Positions 27,386-35,708 of a stretch of 64,000 nt of DNA are shown in pieces. Location of the stretch: the NCBI GenBank assembly GCA_040222275.1, contig JAVKDJ010000022.1:40099-104098 (forward strand). The letters run 5' to 3'. The translations under genes and the position numbers were made by a program. The notes beneath the pieces are model-generated. The model ran no database searches and had not been told where the DNA came from. It worked only from the letters and a program-made list of their open reading frames with translations. Source of the stretch: CAXBNB01 sp040222275. GTDB taxonomy: Bacteria; Bacteroidota; Bacteroidia; Cytophagales; Cyclobacteriaceae. Numbering within the stretch: position 1 is the first letter of the stretch; each line of letters starts with the position of its first letter.

Positions 27386-30300
27386 TTAAAATTTGAAGTT
27401 AACACCTATCACATAAGATTTGGCTATTGGATAAACCCCACCGTCAAACCCTTCTCCAAATGCAGAAGTACCTCCGGAACTCACATCGGGGTTGAAACCT
27501 GGATAACCCGAAAATGTCAACAAGTTTTCAGTTGTGAAATAAATGCGGGCACCACTTGTCCAGCTTAAGTTTCCTACTGGTAGGTTATAGCCCAGCGTGA
27601 TATTTTTCAACCTCAAATAGTCTGCATCGTGCACTGAGTAATTATCCAGCCTCAGGCCCTGGTATCCGTTTCCTCCTACCCTGTTGATAGCATATTTTTT
27701 ATTCACCGGATCTGCTGCCGTCCAGGTGTTTTCCACTATGTAGTCAAAATCATCGGTACCATAAAATACTGCTACCTGATTACCAAAAGCTCCCTGAAGG
27801 AAAATGGACAAGTCGAAATTCTTGTATGAAAAACTGTGGTTCATCCCCAAAAAGAAGTCTGGCTGGCCATTGCCCAATGACACCATATCGTCACTATTGA
27901 TTGTACCGTCCTCATTGGTATCCCTGTAATTGTAATATCCTGCCACATTGCCTCCTGGCTGGGTAGCTGCTGCGTCTGCTGCGGCCTGGTTTTCGAAAGT
28001 ACCGTCGATTATAAAACCATAAAGTTCTCCTGCTGGCTGTCCTTCGTATAGCCTGGCCCCACCATAACGCTCCCATTCGGCCGCTTGCAGGTACTTAGTA
28101 TCGCGCTCTTCATCATCAATGTTCAGGTCAGTCAATTTGCTTTTGTTGTGTGATCCATTGATGCTAAAATCATACTTGAGGTCTTTGTCCAGCACCACCC
28201 AGTTCATGGTCAGTTCCATACCCCTGTTTTGTAATGCTCCGATGTTTTGTGTAGAGCTGCCAAAACCAGAACTCCTGGGTATCACCACGTTCAATATCAG
28301 GTCGTTGGTATTTTTCTGATAAAAATCGACATTGAACGTCAGCCGGTCGTTCATAAATCCAAAATCGAGCCCCAGATTGTATTGGGTTGTTGACTCCCAT
28401 TTCAGTTCGGGGTTGTCCATTCTTGTGAGCCTCGATCCAGCCACCAAGCCACTATTGTAGCTGTACCTCTTGCCACTGATGGACCAGGTTCCTTTAGAAC
28501 TGTATGGAGAAATGAAGCCATTTCCTGTTTTACCTACACTTAACCTCATTTTCATGTTGGAGATCACGCCCTGGGATGGAAAAAAGCTCTCTTCACTTAC
28601 TTTCCAGGCAGCTGCAACGGATGGGAAAAAGGCCCATTTATTGTCCTTTCCAAATTGGGAAGCCCCATCGTACCTGAAATTGGCAGACAGAAGATACCTT
28701 CCGCTGATGTTATAATTTACCCTTCCGAAGTATCCCAGATTTTGCCACTTGGTTTGGCCAGAACCTACCCTGATGTTATCCAAACCCTCGCCCATATTGA
28801 AAGTGGTTTGGGCGTCAGAAGTAAAGTTTTCTGAATGCATATTTCTGAACTTCCTCACTTCCGTAATCGCCTCTGTTCCAACTACGGCAGAAATGTTGTT
28901 GTCTCCAAGCTGTTTGTTATAGGACACGTAGGCGTTGAGCATTTTTCGCTCCAGGATGGTTCGGTTCAATGTTGCGCTTCCGTTGTTGACGGGAGCACCA
29001 CTGTACTGAAGTGTTCTTGGGTAGTACAAATCCCTTTCTATATCTGTGCGGTCAACCCCCACTGTGGTGTGAAAATTGAAATTTTTAGCAAAGGCAATAT
29101 CTACATATCCATTGGACAAAAGACGATTGGTCTTTAAAAGGTCTGTGGTGCTGGTCACCAGGTTATATGGGTCTGTAGTTTGGTATAGTACGTTCGGGTC
29201 TGTCCAATACCTCCCGCTCGATTCATCGATCCAATCAGGGTCATGCACCGGGCTCCTGCTAATGATATCCCTGATGATGTTGTGGTTGAAAACAGCACCT
29301 GAAGTAGGCACCTGGTTGCGGATGGCATGGCTCAAAAGGACACTACCACCAACTTTCACTGCATCATTGGCCTGGTGGTCTATGTTCAACCTGGTTTGTA
29401 AGTCCTCAAATGCACTTTCTATAATTATGCCATCCTGATCAATGTATTTGCCTGACAACAAAAATTGGGTTTGTTCAGTACCTCCGGAAAATGACACGCC
29501 TACGTTTTGAGTAGCAGCCTGCCTGTACATCAAATCCTGCCAGTCGGTAGTGCCTGCCTGGGAGGGAACTGGGAAGTATTTAGAAGAACCATCAAAACGA
29601 TCCGCATCGCCTGCATTCCTGAACCCTTCGTTTATCCTTTCGGCATATTGGGGGCCGGTAGGCCTGTCGTAGGTTTTTATTACTTTTTGCACACCATAGG
29701 AGTAATTGACATCCATCTTAGACTGTCCTGCCTTTCCCCTTTTGGTTTTGATCAATACTACCCCATTGGCACCTCTGGAACCGTAGATAGTAGTAGCAGC
29801 AGCATCTTTGAGTATTTCTATTGATTCTATGTCCTGGGGATTGATAAAAGACAAGGCATTTGGCCTTACCCTTTGCGAACCAGACCCTTCGTTGAGCCCA
29901 CCACCTACATACACTGCATCATTGCTGCTATTGACCGGGAAGCCATCTACAATGTACAGTGGTTCGGTAGAACTGTTGATGGAACTGGTACCCCTGATCC
30001 TGATATTGATACCACCACCGGGAGCCCCGTCACCTGTAATAACGGCCACACCTGCTGCCCTCCCCTGTAGCGCACTCGATATGTTGGTACTTGCGGTATT
30101 CTCCAAATCCTTGCTACTGATGGAAGACACTGCCCCGGTGAGGTCGCTTCTTTTTACGGCACCATAACCAATCACCACTACTTCTTCCAGCTGCTCTGCA
30201 TCCAGTTCCATTTGCACATCTATGGTGGATCGGCCATTAACAGGAAACTCCTGGGTTTTGTAGCCTACAAAAGACACCACGAGAATGGCATCCTGGGGAA

Positions 30301-30841
30301 CGCTCAATTTATAACCACCATCGAGCCCGGTAGTTGTGCCATTAGTGGTACCCTTTACCACTAATGAAGCACCGGGCAGCCCCTCTCCATTTTCATCACT
30401 TATTTTACCTCTAATGTCCACATCCTCCAGGAATTCCACGGTCAACGCATTCCTGAAACTGGCACCCTGAAGCATGTTCTTGGCATGGATTACTTTGTTG
30501 ACCTGCCTAAACCTGAGGTCGGCTTGTTTAGATACTTCCAGGAGTAAGTCACTCACTTTCATATTTCGATCAGAAACGGTGATCGACTGCTTTAGCTTGC
30601 TTCTAAGCTCCAGTTTGTCGAATGACACGGTAAAGTCAGTCAATCGCTCCACGGCCTGGAACACGTCTTTGACAGTCGTATTTTCCTTTGAGATAGAAAT
30701 ATCGACTTCTTTGGCACTTACTGCTTTTTGCGCACTTGAATTGCCTGCCAGCAGCAAATTCATGAGTAGAACTTGTACAAAGATCCCATATGCAAAGTAT
30801 TTAGTAAGCATAATTGTGATTCGTAATACTTTTAATTTCAT
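27386..30841 (-). CDS. SusC/RagA-family TonB-dependent transporter with STN signalling domain
   Basis: 1,151 residues. Signal peptide in the first about 38 residues, then an STN domain (about 55-115: VSFDKLELRSKLKQSITVSD, VSDLLLEVSKQADL), a CarboxypepD_reg domain (about 142-225: GKISDENGEGLPGASLVVKG), a plug (about 235-345: VVIGYGAVKRSDLTGAVSSI, TIYGSRGANGVVLIKTKRG) and the barrel. The STN domain marks transporters that signal substrate binding to a periplasmic FecR, which here is the next gene upstream with its ECF sigma factor. Forms the SusCD import complex with the following gene. Confidence 0.94.
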   Translation of the reverse strand: MKLKVLRITIMLTKYFAYGIFVQVLLMNLLLAGNSSAQKAVSAKEVDISISKENTTVKDVFQAVERLTDFTVSFDKLELRSKLKQSITVSDRNMKVSDLLLEVSKQADLRFRQVNKVIHAKNMLQGASFRNALTVEFLEDVDIRGKISDENGEGLPGASLVVKGTTNGTTTGLDGGYKLSVPQDAILVVSFVGYKTQEFPVNGRSTIDVQMELDAEQLEEVVVIGYGAVKRSDLTGAVSSISSKDLENTASTNISSALQGRAAGVAVITGDGAPGGGINIRIRGTSSINSSTEPLYIVDGFPVNSSNDAVYVGGGLNEGSGSQRVRPNALSFINPQDIESIEILKDAAATTIYGSRGANGVVLIKTKRGKAGQSKMDVNYSYGVQKVIKTYDRPTGPQYAERINEGFRNAGDADRFDGSSKYFPVPSQAGTTDWQDLMYRQAATQNVGVSFSGGTEQTQFLLSGKYIDQDGIIIESAFEDLQTRLNIDHQANDAVKVGGSVLLSHAIRNQVPTSGAVFNHNIIRDIISRSPVHDPDWIDESSGRYWTDPNVLYQTTDPYNLVTSTTDLLKTNRLLSNGYVDIAFAKNFNFHTTVGVDRTDIERDLYYPRTLQYSGAPVNNGSATLNRTILERKMLNAYVSYNKQLGDNNISAVVGTEAITEVRKFRNMHSENFTSDAQTTFNMGEGLDNIRVGSGQTKWQNLGYFGRVNYNISGRYLLSANFRYDGASQFGKDNKWAFFPSVAAAWKVSEESFFPSQGVISNMKMRLSVGKTGNGFISPYSSKGTWSISGKRYSYNSGLVAGSRLTRMDNPELKWESTTQYNLGLDFGFMNDRLTFNVDFYQKNTNDLILNVVIPRSSGFGSSTQNIGALQNRGMELTMNWVVLDKDLKYDFSINGSHNKSKLTDLNIDDEERDTKYLQAAEWERYGGARLYEGQPAGELYGFIIDGTFENQAAADAAATQPGGNVAGYYNYRDTNEDGTINSDDMVSLGNGQPDFFLGMNHSFSYKNFDLSIFLQGAFGNQVAVFYGTDDFDYIVENTWTAADPVNKKYAINRVGGNGYQGLRLDNYSVHDADYLRLKNITLGYNLPVGNLSWTSGARIYFTTENLLTFSGYPGFNPDVSSGGTSAFGEGFDGGVYPIAKSYVIGVNFKF

Positions 30842-30917
30842 ACTTTTGTATTGTTAATAGTTAAACATGTTTTAACTCTTTTGGGTGAGATGTCATTTTC
30901 CCGATGCTATTACACCC

Positions 30918-30951
30918 AAAAAAACTTTCGGCCGGCAACCTTGTTGTCGGC
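30918..30951 (-). terminator. Intrinsic terminator after fecR-like gene
   Basis: Minus strand: GCCGACAAC pairs with GTTGCCGGC (one mismatch) around AAG, followed by CGAAAG and seven Ts. It separates the anti-sigma gene from susC, so susC needs its own promoter, as expected for a sigma-dependent target. Confidence 0.7.
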
Positions 30952-30997
30952 TGTTTTGTTTGCTATGTGCTGTTAGGTTTTATCATATTTTTGACAT

Positions 30998-31996
30998 TTA
31001 AAATATTAAGGTTACGTTTCTATTTTCAATCTTGTAGTCAAATTCCTGAATGTAGCCTATCCCTTTAAGTACATTTTCGAGGGACTCGTTTTTAAACTTT
31101 GAACTGTACTTCCACAACTTCACTTTGTCTTTATTCACAATGTTGATCGTGACACCATACCAGCGTTCCAACTCCTGTACCACGTCATCGATATTGGCTT
31201 CATCGAAATGCAGAATATTGTTTTTCCAGCCTAACTCAAAGTCGCTATCAAAGTTGTATTTGACTAAATCGGGATTTTCTTCACTATAAGTTACACCAAA
31301 ACCGGGCGTTAGGAAAATCTTGTTCTTAGGGCCCTGGTTGTTTTTTCGTACTTCTACCTTTCCGGTAAGCAGTACTACTTTGAATTCTTTCTCTTTTGGA
31401 TAAAACTTTACATTAAAAGATGTACCTAAAGCTGTGGTAGATATATCACCCGCTATTACAGTAAATGGCCTGTTTTCATCTTTGGCCACATTAAAAAATG
31501 CTTCCCCTTCTAATTCAACGATTCTTCTGCCTGTAGTAGCATCCTCAAAATAACGCACCTTGCTTGCTGAATTGAGGTTCACAATGGTACCGTCAGGCAG
31601 ATCGAAGGTGGACTTCCTTCCATTTGGGTTGCTTTTTTCCATGGCGGCCATGCTTACCACCTGCTCATCAGTTTGCTTTATCTGGTTTAGAACAGTCCAC
31701 CCCAAACCTATTGCTACCAGCAAAACAGCAGCATATTTCACAAAAGTCCGAATCTTCATTTCTACAACCTTGCCAGTTTTTGCTGGTATTCTGGTACTTA
31801 GTTTCCGGAAAGCTGCATCACTATCAAAGCTGTCGTATTGCTCAAATTTGGCGTTAATGGACTTTGACCGAAGGACAGACCTGTAAAAGTCTTCATTACC
31901 CTCTTCTGAGAGCCAGGCATCAAATTCTGATTGCTCATTGGATGTGAGTTCCCCTGACAGTGATTTATATATCAATTTAGAAATGCGATATTCCAT
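30998..31996 (-). CDS. FecR-family anti-sigma factor
   Basis: 332 residues. The N-terminal anti-sigma segment (about 1-80: ELTSNEQSEFDAWLSEEGN), one membrane helix (about 86-105: YAAVLLVAIGLGWTVL), a FecR periplasmic domain (about 125-225: FDLPDGTIVNLNSASKVRYF) and a C-terminal DUF4974 STN-like domain (about 255-332: IDDVVQELERWYGVTINIVN). It holds the ECF sigma factor encoded just upstream until the SusC STN domain signals that glycan is bound. The gene lies 239 bases after the sigma gene and ends at a terminator before susC. Confidence 0.93.
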   Translation of the reverse strand: MEYRISKLIYKSLSGELTSNEQSEFDAWLSEEGNEDFYRSVLRSKSINAKFEQYDSFDSDAAFRKLSTRIPAKTGKVVEMKIRTFVKYAAVLLVAIGLGWTVLNQIKQTDEQVVSMAAMEKSNPNGRKSTFDLPDGTIVNLNSASKVRYFEDATTGRRIVELEGEAFFNVAKDENRPFTVIAGDISTTALGTSFNVKFYPKEKEFKVVLLTGKVEVRKNNQGPKNKIFLTPGFGVTYSEENPDLVKYNFDSDFELGWKNNILHFDEANIDDVVQELERWYGVTINIVNKDKVKLWKYSSKFKNESLENVLKGIGYIQEFDYKIENRNVTLIF

Positions 31997-32235
31997 GATA
32001 ATCGTTTTTTACAGCATCAATTATGAGCCAAATATTTTGTGTTTCAATGGTAGAACTTTAAAAGGTAGTTTTCGGGTGGAAAAGTTTTTTATTTTTTTTC
32101 AGGGCAGAAGGACTTTCACAATCCATCGACAATTGACCTGCCATCTGGTTGTATAGTTTTGGAAAGTGAAAGGAAGGTACTCAACCGACCATTTCATATC
32201 CTGATATTAGCCTGAAGACAAATTGCAAACAAACC

Positions 32236-32805
32236 TCAGAGAGTACTGAGTAATAAGGAATAGAAAGAATTTCCCTTGAAATGATCTTTTAACAGCTGAA
32301 TGGCACGAGCCCTTTGGGATTTTACCGTGTTCAAACTTATCTGCATTTCATCGGCGATATCCTGGTATTTTACCCCGTCAAGGCAGGACATTTCGAATAC
32401 ACGCCGGCATTTGTAAGGCAGGGAGTCCAACGCCTGGTAGAGCATACTGTGGGTTTCTTCTTCAATAATGGCGTATTCCTTGTTGAGGGTAGCGTCCGGT
32501 TGGTCGGTATCGAGGGCCACTACCTCACCTTTCTTTTTCAAATGATCCAGTGAGGCATTTCTAACGGTCGTGTAGAGGTAGGATTTTAATGATTGAAGGT
32601 TGTCAAAATTATCTCTTCGTTCCCAGATGATGATGAATGAATCCCCGACAATTTCTTCGGCCAGCTCCGATTTTTTTACATACTTCAAGGAAAATGCGCA
32701 GAGCCTGGGATATAATTGATGGAAAATAGCCTCAAAGGCTTCTAGTCGCCCTTTCCTGAATTCAGAAATAAGCGCATCCAACTTATCCGAAGGTTTTAGA
32801 GGCAT
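32236..32805 (-). CDS. ECF RNA polymerase sigma factor of the SusC/FecR system
   Basis: 189 residues. Region 2: YPRLCAFSLKYVKKSELAEE with the conserved EEIVGDSF, then SLKSYLYTTVRNASLDHLKK (about 75-95). Region 4 at about 130-180: LPYKCRRVFEMSCLDGVKYQ and DIADEMQISLNTVKSQRARA, a helix-turn-helix. Size and pattern match Bacteroidota sigma-70 family ECF factors controlling SusC/SusD genes. Its partner is the FecR-like anti-sigma factor encoded next. Confidence 0.93.
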   Translation of the reverse strand: MPLKPSDKLDALISEFRKGRLEAFEAIFHQLYPRLCAFSLKYVKKSELAEEIVGDSFIIIWERRDNFDNLQSLKSYLYTTVRNASLDHLKKKGEVVALDTDQPDATLNKEYAIIEEETHSMLYQALDSLPYKCRRVFEMSCLDGVKYQDIADEMQISLNTVKSQRARAIQLLKDHFKGNSFYSLLLSTL

Positions 32806-33022
32806 ATGAAAAATGGAAACAACTGCAATATTGTCTTTTTTTTAGTCCAATTGGAAAGAAATTGTGAGCTATTGTGCTTGAAACTATAGCCTGAGCCGAA
32901 GATATGGTCACCCAAAGTACTCATGCGCCATGGGATGACAAGCACCAGCATAGTACAAACGAACCATCAATTTGCTTGAAAACTGAGCAAGTATCCGGGT
33001 TAATGCAATCCCTCAATTTAGA

Positions 33023-33156
33023 GCGTCATGTCGCAATGAAATGCCCGCCAGCCGGCGAGGCTGGGAGACATCTTTACCAAAACCGTAAAAAATCTTTAGG
33101 GTGGTAAAGATTCCTTCCTGCCTCGCCGAAGGCGGGCGCTGCGCTACGGAATGACA
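33023..33156 (+). repeat. Palindromic intergenic repeat, copy A
   Basis: Left arm GCGTCATGTCGCAATG...GAGACATCTTTACC, loop AAAACCGTAAAAAATCTTTA, right arm GGTAAAGATTCC...GCTACGGAATGACAG. Both arms have an added GC-rich CCCGCC/GGCGGG pair (AATGCCCGCCAGCC and CCGAAGGCGGGCGC) that extends the hairpin. Same family as 17874-17962 and 33776-33885. Confidence 0.9.
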
Positions 33157-33252
33157 GACAAGAAAGGACTGCAAACCTATAACGCTTCTTCATTAAAAGC
33201 TCACCCATCAGGTTATTATGCAAAAATGACCTTTCAATGCGTCATGTCGTAA
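33138..33252 (+). repeat. Direct repeat, left copy (mate at 33673-33789)
   Basis: From GCTGCGCTACGGAATGACAG through a spacer with GGACTGCAAACCTATAACGC and CATCAGGTTATTATG to CGTCATGTCG. About 90% identical by eye to 33673-33789, at a distance of about 535 bp. The two copies bracket the GIY-YIG gene, as expected from a duplication or unequal exchange of one repeat unit. Confidence 0.85.
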
Positions 33253-33692
33253 TGCAATGGAGACATCTTTGCCGTAGTGAAAGTCAGGTATTTCTTCCAG
33301 TTACTTCTGGATGTGGTGGCCAATCAGTAATTTCATTGTTCAGAAAATTCCAATCAGGATTTAGGCTATTTATTAAAACTTCCTTTTTCTGCCTGTTCCA
33401 ATCTTTGATTTCCTTTTCCCTGTCGATTGCATCAATCGCACGATGATGAGCTTCGTAGTATATCAAGTTGTAGCAATAGTACCTTCCTGCAAAGGTTTTA
33501 GTTTTTCCCCTGTTTAAGTAGTGTTCAACCACCCTAGTTTCCAAATCATTAGTCATACCTGTGTAAAGAACTGTTTTCTTAGGATTGGTTGTGATATATA
33601 CGAAATATGCACCCATATCTTAAAGATAGCTCTTGATCGCTAATATTTTTTCTGAATGGTAAAGGTTCCTACGCTGCGCTACGGAATGACAG
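33239..33692. mobile_element. Composite element: palindromic repeat (copy B) carrying a GIY-YIG nuclease gene between its arms
   Basis: Left arm at 33239-33273 (GCGTCATGTCGTAATGCAAT...GAGACATCTTTGCC) and right arm at 33658-33692 (GGTAAAGGTTCC...GCTACGGAATGACAG) are the same arms as in copies A, C and 17874. Here the loop, normally 15-30 nt, is replaced by about 380 bp containing a complete GIY-YIG gene. The arrangement suggests the element is a nuclease-bearing master form and the short copies its non-autonomous relatives; mobility is inferred. Confidence 0.6.
33284..33616 (-). CDS. Small GIY-YIG family nuclease
   Basis: 110 residues covering little more than the GIY-YIG domain. YFVYITTNPKKTVLYTGMTN contains the two signature strands (YVYI...YTGMT in place of GIY-YIG), DLETRVVEHYLNRGK holds the catalytic-region Arg, and AIDREKEIKDWNR contains the conserved Glu of the UvrC/YhbQ type. 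Such single-domain proteins are frequent in Bacteroidota and their function is unsettled: DNA repair-like nuclease or homing/mobility factor. The gene is fully enclosed by the arms of a palindromic repeat. Its last residues (PEVTGRNT) are encoded next to the repeat arm. Confidence 0.88.
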   Translation of the reverse strand: MGAYFVYITTNPKKTVLYTGMTNDLETRVVEHYLNRGKTKTFAGRYYCYNLIYYEAHHRAIDAIDREKEIKDWNRQKKEVLINSLNPDWNFLNNEITDWPPHPEVTGRNT

Positions 33693-33789
33693 ACAAGAAA
33701 GGACTGCAAACCTATAACGCTTCTTCATAAAAAGCTCATCCATCAGGTTATTATGTAATAAATGACCATTTATTCCGTCATGTCGCAAT
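33673..33789 (+). repeat. Direct repeat, right copy (mate at 33138-33252)
   Basis: Second copy of the 115-bp unit made of right arm, spacer and next left arm; differences are scattered single bases such as CATTAAAAGC versus CATAAAAAGC. Confidence 0.85.
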
Positions 33790-33885
33790 GAAATGCCCGC
33801 CAGGCCGGCGAGGCTGGGAGACATCTTTACCAAAATAGTAAAGAATCTCAAGGGTGGTAAAGATTCCTGCGCTACGGAATGACAG
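33776..33885 (+). repeat. Palindromic intergenic repeat, copy C
   Basis: CGTCATGTCGCAATGAAATG, GC-rich CCCGCCAGGCCGGCGAGG, GAGACATCTTTACC, loop AAAATAGTAAAGAATCTCAA, then GGTAAAGATTCCTGCGCTAC ending GGAATGACAG. It keeps the same architecture as copy A but lacks the GC-rich block in its right arm. It lies 40 bases beyond the end of the dctM-like gene and may terminate its transcript. Confidence 0.9.
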
Positions 33886-33924
33886 ACTCAAGCAGGGTGC
33901 AAATGAACCATCAATTATATTATC

Positions 33925-35229
33925 CTACAAACCAAAAAGCCCAGGTAACCAAAGCGATATTTGTGGAATGTATGTAATTAGCATCAAAACAGCGAACATG
34001 GCCAGCATAAAGGGTATTAGAGGCTTTATTACCTCTGTCACGCTCACCTTAGCCACACCACTACCAACGAAAAGCAAAGTACCTACAGGAGGGGTACATA
34101 CCCCGATACAAAGGTTCAGCACCAATACTATTCCAAAGTGGACCGGATCCATGCCCAGTGCCGTTACTACCGGAAGGAAAATAGGTGTGAAAATCAACAC
34201 CGCCGGAGACATGTCCATGAATGTTCCTATCACCAATAGGGTAAGGTTGATGATCAGGAAGATCACGATTGGATTGCTGAAATTTTCCAGCATAAAACCA
34301 GTGATCATCTGAGGAATACTGATAAATGAAAACAACCATGACATGGCCATAGAAGTACTAATAACTGCCATCACCAGGGCTGTGGTCTTCCCACTATTTA
34401 AAATGATGGAAGGCAAATCTTTGATAGTGACGGTACGATATATAAACGCCAAAACCCCGGCATAAAACACGGCAATTGCTGCTGCCTCTGTAGCAGTGAA
34501 TATTCCCGCTACAATCCCCCCAACTACCACTACCAACAGCATCAAACTAAAAAAAGCGTTTTTAAAATATTTGAATGTATCTGAAAGGGATGTCTTTTCC
34601 CCTCTTGGCAGTTTCTTCTTGTATACCATGTACCCAGCCATGAGCATTAAAGCCAACCCCACAAGGAAGCCAGGCAAATACCCTGCAATAAAGAGGGCTG
34701 CAACCGAGGCTGTCCCACCACTGGCTAGGGCATAAATAATGAGTATGTTGCTAGGTGGTATCAAAAGACCTGTTGTAGAAGAAGTAATGTTCACCGAGGC
34801 ACTCATTGTCCTTGGGTAGCCTTCATCCTCCATCCTGTCGGTCATAATACTGCCTATAGCAGATGCAGCAGCTACCGCCGACCCTGAAACGGCTCCAAAA
34901 AGCATTGCCGCCAATACATTTACATAGGCCAACCCTCCCGGTAGCCGTCCAATTAAAGCATTGGCCAAATTGATCAGCCGGTTGGCGATTCCCCCTTGCT
35001 TCATCAGCTCACCAGCCAATACAAAGAATGGAATGGCTAAAAGTGAAAAGCTGTCAATACCGGTGGTCATACGCTGTGCAACAGTAGTAATGGCCGGCAT
35101 GTTGTTTACATTCATCAGCAAGGTAATGGTGGTAGAAATGCCAATACTGTACACCACCGGGACACCAAGCCCAAGCAAACCAAAAAAAGAAACAAACAAT
35201 AAAATGATACTTAGTATTTCGATATCCAT
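33925..35229 (-). CDS. TRAP transporter large permease (DctM-type)
   Basis: 434 residues, about 12 membrane helices; the ion-coupled transport subunit. Conserved DctM segments are visible: VPVVYSIGISTTITLL near the N-terminus, FFVLAGELMKQGGIANRLIN (near 65-85), GSAVAAASAIGSIM, LIPPSNILIIYA (the family's PPS motif) and CIGVCTPPVGTLLFV near 375. It follows the small subunit gene by one base. With the DctP and DctQ genes upstream and uronate enzymes in the same block it likely imports a hexuronate using a sodium gradient; substrate inferred from context. Confidence 0.94.
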   Translation of the reverse strand: MDIEILSIILLFVSFFGLLGLGVPVVYSIGISTTITLLMNVNNMPAITTVAQRMTTGIDSFSLLAIPFFVLAGELMKQGGIANRLINLANALIGRLPGGLAYVNVLAAMLFGAVSGSAVAAASAIGSIMTDRMEDEGYPRTMSASVNITSSTTGLLIPPSNILIIYALASGGTASVAALFIAGYLPGFLVGLALMLMAGYMVYKKKLPRGEKTSLSDTFKYFKNAFFSLMLLVVVVGGIVAGIFTATEAAAIAVFYAGVLAFIYRTVTIKDLPSIILNSGKTTALVMAVISTSMAMSWLFSFISIPQMITGFMLENFSNPIVIFLIINLTLLVIGTFMDMSPAVLIFTPIFLPVVTALGMDPVHFGIVLVLNLCIGVCTPPVGTLLFVGSGVAKVSVTEVIKPLIPFMLAMFAVLMLITYIPQISLWLPGLFGL

Positions 35230-35230
35230 G

Positions 35231-35707
35231 TCAGGCCTTGGCTTTCAATATGTTGTAAATGGAATAAAAAATAATGAGTGCACCACTAAATGGCACAATG
35301 GCATACACATACCCCAGTGGTACATGCAATGCAGACGATATTTGCCCCAGCGAAAGGGTAATGAAAACCAGGTTTCCCCCTCCTATTATCAGCACCACCA
35401 CTGCAAACAACATGATCAGGAGCTCTATCACTACAGCAACTTTCTTTCTATTGTCATCGGAAAACTTCCTGTAGAGATAATCCATCGTGAGGTGTGATTT
35501 TTGACCATTGAGGTACGCCATCCCCAATATACTCAGCCAAATCAAAGAAAACCGGGCAAATTCCTCTGTAAACGAGGGTGAATTGGATAGGACATATCGG
35601 GCAAAGACCTGTCCCAAGACATCCAGCACCAACAGGGAAAAAATAATGATAATAAACTTTTCAATGATCTTATTGATCGATTTATAGACAGTTTCCAATA
35701 CTTCCAC
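35231..35707 (-). CDS. TRAP transporter small permease (DctQ-type)
   Basis: 158 residues with four membrane helices. FARYVLSNSPSFTEEFARFS and LIWLSILGMAYLNGQKSHLT are the DctQ signature region (near 45-75). It pairs with the large permease in the inner membrane. One-base gaps on both sides (after dctP and before dctM) show a tight operon. Confidence 0.93.
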   Translation of the reverse strand: MEVLETVYKSINKIIEKFIIIIFSLLVLDVLGQVFARYVLSNSPSFTEEFARFSLIWLSILGMAYLNGQKSHLTMDYLYRKFSDDNRKKVAVVIELLIMLFAVVVLIIGGGNLVFITLSLGQISSALHVPLGYVYAIVPFSGALIIFYSIYNILKAKA

Positions 35708-35708
35708 T

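Larger units (their letters stand above)
32806..33283. other. 478-bp gene-free stretch containing palindromic repeat copies
   Basis: The first about 200 bases hold the sigma gene's promoter region and no recognised gene. From 33023 on it consists of repeat copy A, an 82-bp spacer and the left arm of copy B, listed separately. Confidence 0.6.

Noticed and set aside
33023..33885. Possible CRISPR array because of repeated 20-35-bp words
   Set aside because: Spacing is irregular, the repeats are arms of palindromes in opposite orientation, and no cas genes are near.
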